Positions 9,390 to 17,521 of a stretch of 64,000 bases of DNA are shown one piece after another. The notes under the pieces were generated by a model, which was given only the letters and a program-made list of their open reading frames with translations, did no database searches and was not told the DNA's origin. The stretch is from assembly GCA_963815135.1 (NCBI GenBank), contig CAWFFO010000011.1:124001-188000 (forward strand), read 5' to 3'. The translations under genes and the position numbers were made by a program. Every line of letters begins with the position of its first letter. Within the stretch, counting starts at the first letter, position 1. Origin of the DNA: CAIWTU01 sp963815135 (GTDB lineage Bacteria; Desulfobacterota; Desulfuromonadia; Geobacterales; Geobacteraceae).

Positions 9390-11933
9390 TTGATCCAGGA
9401 AGAAAAACAGAGAAACACATTCTGGCAATTGCCCCTGACCCGGCTGTTTGAACAGCTGAAATCCGATGCCGCAGGTCTGAGCAATACGGAGGCCGCACAG
9501 CGCCTTGTTTTATACGGGCCAAACCTGCTGCACACGCTGCGAAAGCGCGCACTGTTCCTGCAGTTCCTTGCCAAATTCCGCAACCCGCTTGTCATCGTTC
9601 TCCTTTTCGCCAGTTTCATATCGGCGCTGACGGGTGACGTGACCGGGTTTCTGATTATCAGCATGATTGTGCTCATGAGCGTGACGCTGGACTTCGTCCA
9701 GGAACACCGTGCCGGACAGGCGGCGGAACGTTTGCGCCAGTCCGTTGAAGTTCGGGTTAATGTTCTTCGCGACGGCGGAACGTGCGAAATTCCCATAGCC
9801 GGCCTTGTTCCCGGAGATGTTGCGTTGCTGAGTGCCGGTAACCTGGTCCCGGGAGATGGTCGGGTGCTGGAAGCCAGAGACTTCTTTGTCAAACAGGCCC
9901 TCCTGACCGGCGAACCGTATCCGGTAGAGAAATCGGCGGCTGAACTGCCTGTAGCTGCCGACATGACCTCCGCGTGCAACGTGGTTTTCATGGGGACCTC
10001 CGTCATCAGCGGCACGGCAAAAATACTGGTCTGCGGTACCGGCCAGAATACTGCGCTGGGTGAAATAGCCGACACCCTTACGGCGAAGGCCCCACCAACT
10101 TCCTTTGAACTGGGTACGCACAAATTCGGAATGCTCATCATGCGGATGACCATCCTCCTGGTGCTGTTCGTCCTTCTGGTCAATTCATTTTTCCACAGGC
10201 CGTGGCTCGAATCCTTCCTCTTCGCGGTTGCTCTTGCCGTTGGACTCACTCCCGAACTGCTTCCCATGGTGGTTTCGGTAACCCTGTCCAAGGGCGCCAT
10301 GCGCATGGCGACAAAGAATGTTATCGTAAAACGGCTGGCCTCCATTCAGAATCTCGGCAGCATGGATATCCTCTGCACGGACAAGACCGGCACCCTGACC
10401 GAGGCTCATATCCGTCTTGAACGTCATCTGGACGCTGCCGGAAGAGACAGTGAGCGGGTCCTGCAATTGGCTTATCTCAACAGTTTCTTCGAGACAGGCC
10501 TGAAGAGCCCCCTTGACGACGCCATACTCGAACACGGCGAGATCGATGTATCCGCCTGGAAGAAGATTGACGAAGTACCTTTTGATTTTGAACGCCGCAG
10601 GGTTTCGGTACTGGTGGAAAACTGCGGCTCGAGGCTTCTCGTGGTTAAAGGAGCCCCCGAAGATATCCTTAGGCTCGCCACTCGATACGAAGGGGAAAAC
10701 GAAACCGATCTGCGCCGCCTGGACGGGGAAACATTGAATACGATTAATAAACTCTTCGAAAGCCTGGGAAACGACGGATTCCGCGTCCTGGCAATCGCCT
10801 GGAGGCAGGCGGAGCCTGACCACTCCCATGCGGTGGTCGATGATGAAACGGAGATGGTTTTCGCCGGTTTTGCCGCTTTTCTCGACCCGCCAAAGGAAAG
10901 CACGCGCGATGCCCTTGCAAAACTCAAGGAGAGTGGTGTTTCGGTCAAGATCGTGACCGGTGACAACGAACTGGTTACCCGCCACGTCTGCGCCCAGCTC
11001 GACCTGCCGGTGACGGGGATTCTTACCGGCGCGGAAATTCAGGAACTTGGGGACAACGCACTGATGGCCCGCGTGGAGACTGCAAACCTTTTCTGTCGCG
11101 TCAACCCTGCTCAGAAAAACCGGATCATCCTCGCCCTTAAACGGGGAAGCCATGTCGTGGGATACCTCGGCGACGGAATAAATGACGCTCCGTCACTTCA
11201 TTCGGCGGACATAGGCATATCGGTGGACGGCGCGGTGGATGTCGCCAAGGACGCGGCAGACATGATCCTTCTGGAACATCATCTGGGTGTTCTCCACGAC
11301 GGTGTTCTGGAAGGACGCCGCACATTCGGCAATATCATGAAATACATCATGATGGGGACCAGTTCCAATTTCGGCAACATGTTCAGCATGGCCGGGGCGT
11401 CGTTGATCCTGCCGTTTCTCCCCATGCTGCCCATGCAGATACTGCTCAACAACCTTCTCTACGATTTTTCCGAAATCCCGATCCCGCTGGACAATGTCGA
11501 TGAAGAATACGTTTCGCGACCGCACAACTGGAATATGACCAACATTCGCAATTTCATGCTCACGGTGGGGCCTGTCAGTTCCATCTTTGATTTCCTCACT
11601 TTCTACGTCATGCTGGCACTTTTTCATGCAAATGAATTGCTTTTTCACACCGGCTGGTTCGTGGAATCGATGGCCACCCAGGTGCTTGTTATCTTCATCA
11701 TCCGCACCAGGCGCAATCCTTTCAAAAGCCGCCCCAACCGGTGGCTTGTCGCCTTTTCCCTGGCCGTGGCCACCATTGCCGCCATGCTTCCCTTTACTCC
11801 GATGGCCGGATACCTGGGGTTTGTCCCGCTGCCTCCGCTCTTCCTCCTGATCCTGCTGTGCATGGTCATTATTTACCTGATGGCTGTGGAAGGGGTGAAA
11901 CGGTGGTTTTTCCGGCGATTGGCCACGGACTGA
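9390..11933 (+). CDS. mgtA: Mg2+-importing P-type ATPase, MgtA-like
   Basis: Type III P-type ATPase that imports Mg2+ across the inner membrane. At 847 residues it is near the usual length and the frame is intact. Order of motifs: actuator LLTGEPYPVEK (about 170-180), core membrane LTPELLP (about 287), phosphorylation loop DKTGTLT (Asp about 331), KGAPEDIL, TGDNELV (about 524), and GDGINDAPSLHSADIGIS (about 594-611), then the C-terminal membrane bundle with the MgtA-typical NNLLYDFSEIPIPLD. The start is a TTG with AAGGAGG seven bases before it. The gene stands alone between divergent and downstream unrelated genes. Confidence 0.93.
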   Translation: MIQEEKQRNTFWQLPLTRLFEQLKSDAAGLSNTEAAQRLVLYGPNLLHTLRKRALFLQFLAKFRNPLVIVLLFASFISALTGDVTGFLIISMIVLMSVTLDFVQEHRAGQAAERLRQSVEVRVNVLRDGGTCEIPIAGLVPGDVALLSAGNLVPGDGRVLEARDFFVKQALLTGEPYPVEKSAAELPVAADMTSACNVVFMGTSVISGTAKILVCGTGQNTALGEIADTLTAKAPPTSFELGTHKFGMLIMRMTILLVLFVLLVNSFFHRPWLESFLFAVALAVGLTPELLPMVVSVTLSKGAMRMATKNVIVKRLASIQNLGSMDILCTDKTGTLTEAHIRLERHLDAAGRDSERVLQLAYLNSFFETGLKSPLDDAILEHGEIDVSAWKKIDEVPFDFERRRVSVLVENCGSRLLVVKGAPEDILRLATRYEGENETDLRRLDGETLNTINKLFESLGNDGFRVLAIAWRQAEPDHSHAVVDDETEMVFAGFAAFLDPPKESTRDALAKLKESGVSVKIVTGDNELVTRHVCAQLDLPVTGILTGAEIQELGDNALMARVETANLFCRVNPAQKNRIILALKRGSHVVGYLGDGINDAPSLHSADIGISVDGAVDVAKDAADMILLEHHLGVLHDGVLEGRRTFGNIMKYIMMGTSSNFGNMFSMAGASLILPFLPMLPMQILLNNLLYDFSEIPIPLDNVDEEYVSRPHNWNMTNIRNFMLTVGPVSSIFDFLTFYVMLALFHANELLFHTGWFVESMATQVLVIFIIRTRRNPFKSRPNRWLVAFSLAVATIAAMLPFTPMAGYLGFVPLPPLFLLILLCMVIIYLMAVEGVKRWFFRRLATD

Positions 11934-12154
11934 CAAATCACTCAACTCCGGGCGTCCATCAGACGATGCGAAAAATCCAGGCCCGTAAAGGCTCTCCAAT
12001 TCAGGTCAAAACGAAATTTTCAATTTTATCTGTTTTTTCAATGACGGATAATTTGCTAAAATATCGGCGGGTTTGTTCTGGCCCGTTTTAGGGCAGATAA
12101 TACAGGAACATTTTGATACAATGTCCGAATTCCGATTACTGAAGGGCATCATCC

Positions 12155-13024
12155 ATGAGAAATTTGTTTCGAGTGCAATCCAGGCGCCGTATGATACTGC
12201 TCGGGGTTATCCTTGTAGGCGTTATGGGGCTGCTCGATTATGCAACCGGCGAGTTTCCCTTCGCGCTGTTTTATCTGGTCCCGATTTGCCTGATAACGTG
12301 GTTCACGGACATCCTGACCGGCATCATGGTTTCTTTCGCCTGCTCCCTGAGCTGGTTTTTCGACAAGTATACCGTCACCGATAAGATGAAGTCCGCAACC
12401 TATCCTTACTGGAATGCAGCCGTTGTATTCGGGTTTTTTATCATAGTGACCATTATGCTGGCAGCCTTGAAAAAGGCATTGGAAAAAGAGAAACTGTTTG
12501 CCAGAAACGATTATCTGACCGGCGCGCAAAACCGCAGCTTTTTCGCAGAGACGGCAGGCAACGCAATGAACAGTGCACGCGGAAACAGGCTGCCCATGTC
12601 AGTCGCTTACCTGGATATCGATAATTTTAAACAGGTAAACGACACCCTGGGACAAAAAACGGGTGACCGGATTCTCTGTCAAGTGGTTGCTCTCATCAGG
12701 GACAAAATCAGGGAGAGTGACGTGGTGGCCAGGCTCGGCAGCGATGAATTCGCGCTTCTGCTTCCGGAAACTCCGCCGGAACAGGCCAGGATGTTTATCA
12801 TCAGGCTTCGGTCGGTATTGCTGGAAGGAATGAGTAATAACAAGTGGCCGGTATCTTTCAGTATCGGAATGGTAACCTTTTCCAGGCCTCCGTTAACGGT
12901 AGATATGCTGTTCAATGCAGCCGAGTCGGCAATGTACGCGGCAAAAAACGGAGGCAGTAACCTGATAAAATTCGTGGTAGTTGTCGGCGATAACTCCACC
13001 GCCAGTGAATTTATCCAGCCGTGA
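12155..13024 (+). CDS. Membrane GGDEF-family diguanylate cyclase with GSDEF motif
   Basis: 289 residues: four membrane helices (about residues 12-105) and a cytoplasmic GGDEF domain (about 118-280) of the type that makes cyclic di-GMP. The active-site loop reads GSDEF (residues 195-199), a Ser in place of the second Gly. The inhibitory RxxD site (RESD) sits exactly five residues upstream. LDIDNFKQVNDTLGQKTGD retains the Asn and Asp that recognise guanine, but the usual GH is GQ. The cyclase may be active or reduced; sequence alone does not say. Start supported by a GAAGGG site. It lies 20 bases ahead of the tolB-like gene, so the two may form an operon. Confidence 0.88.
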   Translation: MRNLFRVQSRRRMILLGVILVGVMGLLDYATGEFPFALFYLVPICLITWFTDILTGIMVSFACSLSWFFDKYTVTDKMKSATYPYWNAAVVFGFFIIVTIMLAALKKALEKEKLFARNDYLTGAQNRSFFAETAGNAMNSARGNRLPMSVAYLDIDNFKQVNDTLGQKTGDRILCQVVALIRDKIRESDVVARLGSDEFALLLPETPPEQARMFIIRLRSVLLEGMSNNKWPVSFSIGMVTFSRPPLTVDMLFNAAESAMYAAKNGGSNLIKFVVVVGDNSTASEFIQP

Positions 13025-13044
13025 TGATGAAGGAGTAGGTGAAG

Positions 13045-14331
13045 GTGAAAAAACCAGTTATATTTCTTGTTTTTCTATTGCTGGCACCATCCATGTCGTT
13101 TGCCCGGCAGGGCAATCCGGAAGTTGCCGCCCACATTGTTAAAAAGCCTGACCTGGCGATTACCCAGCCAATAAGCCTGGGAGGGGAGCAGGATGCGCAT
13201 ATTGCGAGTGAAATCGAAGAAGTGCTGAAGTTCGACCTGAACCTGTCCGGTGACGTCAGGGTTATGACCGGATTGCCGAAGGAAAATAAAAGCGGAATCC
13301 GTCCCGGAGAGTTCGATTTTGCTCCCTGGAGAACATTCGGCGCCGCTTTGCTCCTTAAAACCGGATATGTTTTAGACGGTAAAAAAGCCTTGCTCGAGTT
13401 CAGGCTTTATGGCGTGCCGGGTGGAAAACCGGTGCGGGCGACTGTCTACACGGGAAAACGCAAGTTTGTCCGGGAAATGGCGCATGCCTTTGCCGATGAG
13501 GCAATGCAGTCGCTTACGGGGGAAAAAGGTTCGTTCACCGGTAAAATTGTATTTGTTTCCACCCGGACCGGCAACAAGGAAGTGTATCTCATGGATTACG
13601 ACGGCCATAATGTCCACCGGATCACCGGCAACGGATCCATAAACCTGAACCCGTCCTTTTCGCCCAACGGGCGGGAAATCATCTATACCTCCTACAAGAA
13701 AGGAAATCCCGATCTGTACCGGAAGGAAGTTTTCACCGGCGTCGAGACCCGGATATCTTCCAGACCCGGGCTGAATGTGACCGGCGCCTGGTGCCCGCAC
13801 GGGGACAAGATAGCCCTCGCCATGAGTAAAGACGGAAACTGCCAGCTCTACCTGATTAACAGGAACGGCAAGGAATTAGCCAGGCTGACAAAAGACGATG
13901 CAATAAACATTTCTCCATCGTGGTCACCGACCGGGGCACAAATAGCCTTTGTGTCCGACCGGGAGGGCACTCCCCAGATTTACATCATGAATGCGGACGG
14001 CTCGAATGTGCACCGACTGACAAAAACCGGCGCCTATAATGTCGGCCCGAGCTGGTCTCCCAGGGGAGATCGAATTCTCTACAGCCGCATGCAACCGGAC
14101 GGCTTTCAGATCCATGCCATAAAAACGGACGGCACGGACGACATCCAGCTGACCACCGAAGGAAGAAACGAATATCCCCACTGGTCGCCTGACGGCCGAT
14201 TCATAACGTTCTCGTCGGATCGCGACGGGAAAGAATCCATTTATGTGATGCGTGCCGACGGCCAATCGCAGATAAAGGTTACCCGCGACAGGTTTGGGGA
14301 CTCGCAGCCTGTCTGGTCTCCCAGCCCGTAA
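13045..14331 (+). CDS. TolB-like periplasmic beta-propeller protein (paralog outside the tol cluster)
   Basis: About 428 residues: signal peptide (ending near SMSFARQG), a TolB N-terminal domain (ISLGGEQDAHIASEIEEVL, IRPGEFDFAPW) and five or more PD40/WD40-like repeats of the form 'ISPSWSPTGAQIAFVSDREG'. It is strongly similar throughout to the TolB at 61971-63257, which sits in the real tol-pal cluster. This copy has no tol genes around it and follows a GGDEF gene. GTG codons at 13039 and 13045 are both possible; I chose 13045 because AAGGAG lies nine bases before it. It may have a specialised envelope or scaffold role; that is inference. Confidence 0.88.
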   Translation: MKKPVIFLVFLLLAPSMSFARQGNPEVAAHIVKKPDLAITQPISLGGEQDAHIASEIEEVLKFDLNLSGDVRVMTGLPKENKSGIRPGEFDFAPWRTFGAALLLKTGYVLDGKKALLEFRLYGVPGGKPVRATVYTGKRKFVREMAHAFADEAMQSLTGEKGSFTGKIVFVSTRTGNKEVYLMDYDGHNVHRITGNGSINLNPSFSPNGREIIYTSYKKGNPDLYRKEVFTGVETRISSRPGLNVTGAWCPHGDKIALAMSKDGNCQLYLINRNGKELARLTKDDAINISPSWSPTGAQIAFVSDREGTPQIYIMNADGSNVHRLTKTGAYNVGPSWSPRGDRILYSRMQPDGFQIHAIKTDGTDDIQLTTEGRNEYPHWSPDGRFITFSSDRDGKESIYVMRADGQSQIKVTRDRFGDSQPVWSPSP

Positions 14332-14336
14332 GGTTT

Positions 14337-15776
14337 TCAGTCCCGCGTCACCTCTCTGACGATACTGCCGTCGGGCGCCACAATCAGGACCCGAAACGGC
14401 ATCCTGCCCACGGCGTGGGTCGAGCAGCTGAGGCAGGGGTCATAGACCCTGATGCCGTGTTCCACCCGGTTGAGCATTCCTTCGCTGACCCGGTCCCCTT
14501 TGACGTATTGTCTGGCGATTTTGGTTATGGTCCTGTTCATGGCCATGTTGTTGTGGCCGGTGGAGACGACCAGATTCATGTCCGTGATCAGGCCGTTGCG
14601 GTCCACCGTGTAGTCATGGATGAGCGTGCCGCGCGGCGCTTCGGTCATGCCGACACCCCTCAGCCTGTTGACCCCCGCCTCCGCCCGCACCCAGTCGTCG
14701 ATGATCGATGCGTCGTGCAGCGTTTCTTCGATTTTTTCCAGCGCATACAGAATTTCGATCAGGCGGGCATAGTGATAATGGAAACTGCTGGTCACCGCAC
14801 CTCCATTTCCGAAGCTGCGGAACTGTTCAAGTTCGCTGCCCGCTCTGGGAGTTCCGGCATAATCGCAGACATTGAGCCGCGCCAGGGGACCGACCCGGTA
14901 CATGCCGGCATACTCTGCCAGGTTGTATGGCCCTTGTGCCCTGAAGTAGGGGAACTTGAGATAGCTCCAGTTTTCCGAAGCCTCGTCTATATATTCATTG
15001 TACCTGTCATTGGCAATCCCCGGTTCGATCATTTTCCGGTCCGACCCGACGAACCTGAACAGTCCGTCATAATGCTCAAGCCCACCGTCGGGCGTCACCA
15101 GGCCCGCGAACATGGACGGGAAATCATAAAGATTGATATCCTCCCGGAACCTGTCGAGATTGCCCTTGAGCAGCTTCAGGGCCATGTCTGTGGTTTCAAA
15201 GGCTTCCGGCAGCAGGGATTTCATGTAATCCCTTTTTTCCACTGTCAACGGCTCCCTGACCCCTCCGGGCACGGCCCACGCCTGGTGGATGCTCTTGTCG
15301 GCAACAATGCGTATGATCTCCTGGCCGATGCCGCGAAGCCTGACCCCTTTGCGGGCCACTTCCGGAAACTTCCGAATCAGCCCTATCAGATTGCGTTCGG
15401 CCGGGTCGCTGTCAAACCCGAGCAGCAGGTCCGGAGCGCTGAGATGAAAGAAACTCAGGGCATGACTCTGCACGAACTGGCCCCAGTTCATGATCTTGCG
15501 CAGCTTGACCGCCGTGGGCGGAATGGCAACGCCCATGATGGCGTCTCCTGCCTTGACCGAAGCAAGGGCATGGCTGGTGGGGCAGATGCCGCAAATCCGG
15601 TTGGTGATGCCGGGCATCTCGTAAAACGGTCGCCCGATGCAGAATTTCTCGAAGGCGCGAAATTCCACCACATGCAGCCGCGCTTCGCTCACGGCCCCGG
15701 CATCGTCAAGATGTATGGTGACTTTGGCGTGCCCTTCAATTCGGGTGACGGGTTCGATGAGTATTTTCTTTGCCAT
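14337..15776 (-). CDS. hoxH: NAD-reducing [NiFe] hydrogenase large subunit HoxH
   Basis: Catalytic subunit of a group 3 (NAD-coupled, cytoplasmic) [NiFe] hydrogenase. It starts EPVTRIEGHAKVTIH, has the first nickel motif RICGICPTSHA (about residues 62-72) and the second DPCLSCSTHAVGRMP (Asp446, Cys448, Cys451). A 25-residue tail follows the His at 454; in this family the tail is clipped off after nickel insertion. At 479 residues it is full length. No maturation endopeptidase gene is in the window. The gene converges with the tolB paralog (five bases apart) and follows hoxY by 24 bases. Confidence 0.95.
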   Translation of the reverse strand: MAKKILIEPVTRIEGHAKVTIHLDDAGAVSEARLHVVEFRAFEKFCIGRPFYEMPGITNRICGICPTSHALASVKAGDAIMGVAIPPTAVKLRKIMNWGQFVQSHALSFFHLSAPDLLLGFDSDPAERNLIGLIRKFPEVARKGVRLRGIGQEIIRIVADKSIHQAWAVPGGVREPLTVEKRDYMKSLLPEAFETTDMALKLLKGNLDRFREDINLYDFPSMFAGLVTPDGGLEHYDGLFRFVGSDRKMIEPGIANDRYNEYIDEASENWSYLKFPYFRAQGPYNLAEYAGMYRVGPLARLNVCDYAGTPRAGSELEQFRSFGNGGAVTSSFHYHYARLIEILYALEKIEETLHDASIIDDWVRAEAGVNRLRGVGMTEAPRGTLIHDYTVDRNGLITDMNLVVSTGHNNMAMNRTITKIARQYVKGDRVSEGMLNRVEHGIRVYDPCLSCSTHAVGRMPFRVLIVAPDGSIVREVTRD

Positions 15777-15800
15777 GGATACATGCTCCTTCTGGTCTGG

Positions 15801-16343
15801 TCAGCCGAACGTGATCGCTTCGGCCGGCAGCTCTGGTTTCTCGCCGGCGAGAAGCGCGGCAAGCATCCTGTAAATCCGGTCCGGGTCCGGAGGGCAGCCG
15901 GGAAGGTACAGGTCGATGGGGACCGCCGCGTGTAACGGGTGTACCTTCGGCAGCAGTACCGGCAGAATATCTATCGCCTCCGGCCCCCTGGGAATGCTCC
16001 CGGGTCCGGCCTGGTAGACTTTGGTCAATACGTCGTCGATGTCCAGCCTGTTGCGCAGCTGCGGGGTATTGCCGGTAACGGCGCAGTCCCCGAAGCTGAT
16101 CAGGATCTTCGTGCGTTCCCTGATCCGCAGCAGAAGCTCCAGGTTCTCCGTATTGCACAGAGCGCCCTCGATGAGAACGACATCCACATTGTCGGGGTAT
16201 TCCTTCACATCGGCTATGGGGCTGTACACCAGATCGATCTTGTCCGCCAGATCGATCAGTTTCTCGTCCAGGTCGAGAAAGCTCATGTGGCAGCCGGAAC
16301 AGCCGCCCAGCCAGACCGTCGCCAGCCGAACTTTATTTGCCAT
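15801..16343 (-). CDS. hoxY: NAD-reducing hydrogenase small subunit HoxY
   Basis: The 180-residue electron-transfer small subunit of the hydrogenase module. It has the proximal 4Fe-4S cluster ligands in WLGGCSGCHMSFLDLDE (near the N-terminus), then a Cys in LIEGALCNTEN, Cys in FGDCAVTGNTP and a final PGCPPDPDRIY. It lacks the Tat signal and extra clusters of periplasmic small subunits, which fits the Hox type. The start has AAGGGAT upstream. Between this gene and hoxU lies a 441-base insert, so hoxYH may be separated transcriptionally from hoxEFU. Confidence 0.94.
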   Translation of the reverse strand: MANKVRLATVWLGGCSGCHMSFLDLDEKLIDLADKIDLVYSPIADVKEYPDNVDVVLIEGALCNTENLELLLRIRERTKILISFGDCAVTGNTPQLRNRLDIDDVLTKVYQAGPGSIPRGPEAIDILPVLLPKVHPLHAAVPIDLYLPGCPPDPDRIYRMLAALLAGEKPELPAEAITFG

Positions 16344-16413
16344 CGCGGTATCCCTTCGCAGGTTGATTTATCCAAATCAGGTTAAGCCGGAACTAAACAA
16401 AAAAGCAGTTTTG

Positions 16414-16677
16414 CCTCACGATTACCTCATGATTACACAAAAATTTCAAAATAAATCCAGCAGTATCCGGTTAGAAAGTTGCAGCAACTGTTTCCGGCTG
16501 AAAATCTCGTCTTTGCACCCTCCCCCAACCCCTCCCATCGAAGGGAGGGGTGCTTTAAATTCCCTCTCCCCTTGTGGGAGAGGGTTAGGGAGAGGGGAAA
16601 ATTATGTATGCATAATCCTAACCGGACACTGCTGAAATAAATCCAGTTAATCGTGAGGTAATCGTGAAGCTGAAAAA
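16414..16677. mobile_element. MITE-like repeat element with long imperfect inverted arms
   Basis: The left arm (about 16414-16475) contains TCACGATTACCTCA followed by GATTA, and 30 bases on CAGCAGTATCCGGTTAG. The right arm (about 16616-16677), read on the other strand, contains TCACGATTACCTCA then GATTA and CAGCAGTGTCCGGTTAG. The arms match in the same order with one mismatch in the inner block. Between them sit a CCCCTCCC/GGGAGGGG hairpin and a CCCTCTCCCC...GGGAGAGGG palindrome. No ORF of note. The layout is that of a non-autonomous palindromic insertion element. Confidence 0.6.
16548..16598 (-). repeat. REP-like palindrome, GGGAGAGGG family, copy 1
   Basis: CCCTCTCCCC-TTGT-GGGAGAGGG followed by TTAGGGAGAGGGG. 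The same arrangement occurs at 27178-27214 and 27300-27340. It lies inside the inverted-arm element between hoxU and hoxY. Confidence 0.7.
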
Positions 16678-16784
16678 GTTTTGAATCGAGCAGTCACCGG
16701 ACATTTTGTTCAGCAAGTAAAGTCCTTTTGTCATCGCTGAATAGCCGTTTCAGGTTATTGGAAACAGCCGGTCTCAGGACTTTC

Positions 16785-17504
16785 TCACAAACTCCACTGC
16801 TTCTTTTCCCGCCCCAGTTTGATCCAGTGAACAAATCCCACATCCTTCTCCATCTCGGCCACGGTGGAGCCTTTCCAGAACAGGGTGCCGGTGGGGCAGA
16901 CGTTCACGCATTTGCCGCACTTGGTGCAGGTCTTGCTCGTGCCCCATTGCTGGTGCATGTCGATGATGATCCTGTTGTCCACGCCCCGACCCTGCATGTC
17001 CAGGGTGTGGGCGCCCTCGATCTGGTCGCAGGCCCTGATGCAGCGGGTGCAGCTGATGCACCGGTTGTGGTCGATACCGTTTCTCTCGTGGGTCAGATCG
17101 ATAGGGGGCAGGTCCGGGCAGCGGTATTCGAAGCGGGTATGGTCCACCCCGAGTTCGGCGCACCGGGCGCGGAGCTCGCAGCTGCCGTTGGCCACGCAGA
17201 CCGAGCAGATATGGTTGCGCTCCGAAAGCAGCAGCTCCAGGATCATCTTCCGGTATTCCTTGAGTTTTTCCGTATGGGTCTGCACCTTCATCCCGTCCTG
17301 GGCCTCCGTGGTGCATGCCGGCATGAGCCGCCTGGCGCCTTCCACCTCAACCAGGCAGAGCCTGCAGGCGCCGATCGGCGTCAGGCCTTCGAGATGACAG
17401 AGCGTGGGAAGCTCGACCCCGTTCTGGCGGCATGCCTCCAGCAGCGTTGCGCCGGAGTTGGCACTGACCTCGCGGCCGTTTATCGTTAGTGTGATGACTG
17501 ACAT
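16785..17504 (-). CDS. hoxU: Hydrogenase/diaphorase iron-sulfur subunit HoxU
   Basis: About 240 residues, the NuoG-like electron-transfer subunit. It has an N-terminal 2Fe-2S ferredoxin domain (LPTLCHLEG, GACRLCLVEV, PACTTEA), a Cys/His segment (HICSVCVANGSCELR) and two 4Fe-4S motifs: CISCTRCIRACDQ and CTKCGKCVNVCPTG. This carries electrons from the flavin in HoxF to HoxY. I chose the ATG at 17504 because GGAGGTGA lies just upstream and the product begins SVITLTINGREV. The longer frame to 17612 would run into hoxF. It lies 17 bases after the end of hoxF. Confidence 0.94.
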   Translation of the reverse strand: MSVITLTINGREVSANSGATLLEACRQNGVELPTLCHLEGLTPIGACRLCLVEVEGARRLMPACTTEAQDGMKVQTHTEKLKEYRKMILELLLSERNHICSVCVANGSCELRARCAELGVDHTRFEYRCPDLPPIDLTHERNGIDHNRCISCTRCIRACDQIEGAHTLDMQGRGVDNRIIIDMHQQWGTSKTCTKCGKCVNVCPTGTLFWKGSTVAEMEKDVGFVHWIKLGREKKQWSL

Positions 17505-17521
17505 CGGCTCACCTCCGGTTA

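Larger units (their letters stand above)
16344..16784. other. 441-base gap inside the hox cluster
   Basis: It holds no credible gene. Most of it is the inverted-arm repeat element described separately (16414-16677), with G/C-rich palindromes at its centre. Confidence 0.7.

Noticed and set aside
14415..15935. Long plus-strand ORF (506 codons)
   Set aside because: It is the mirror of hoxH, and its product shows no known motif.
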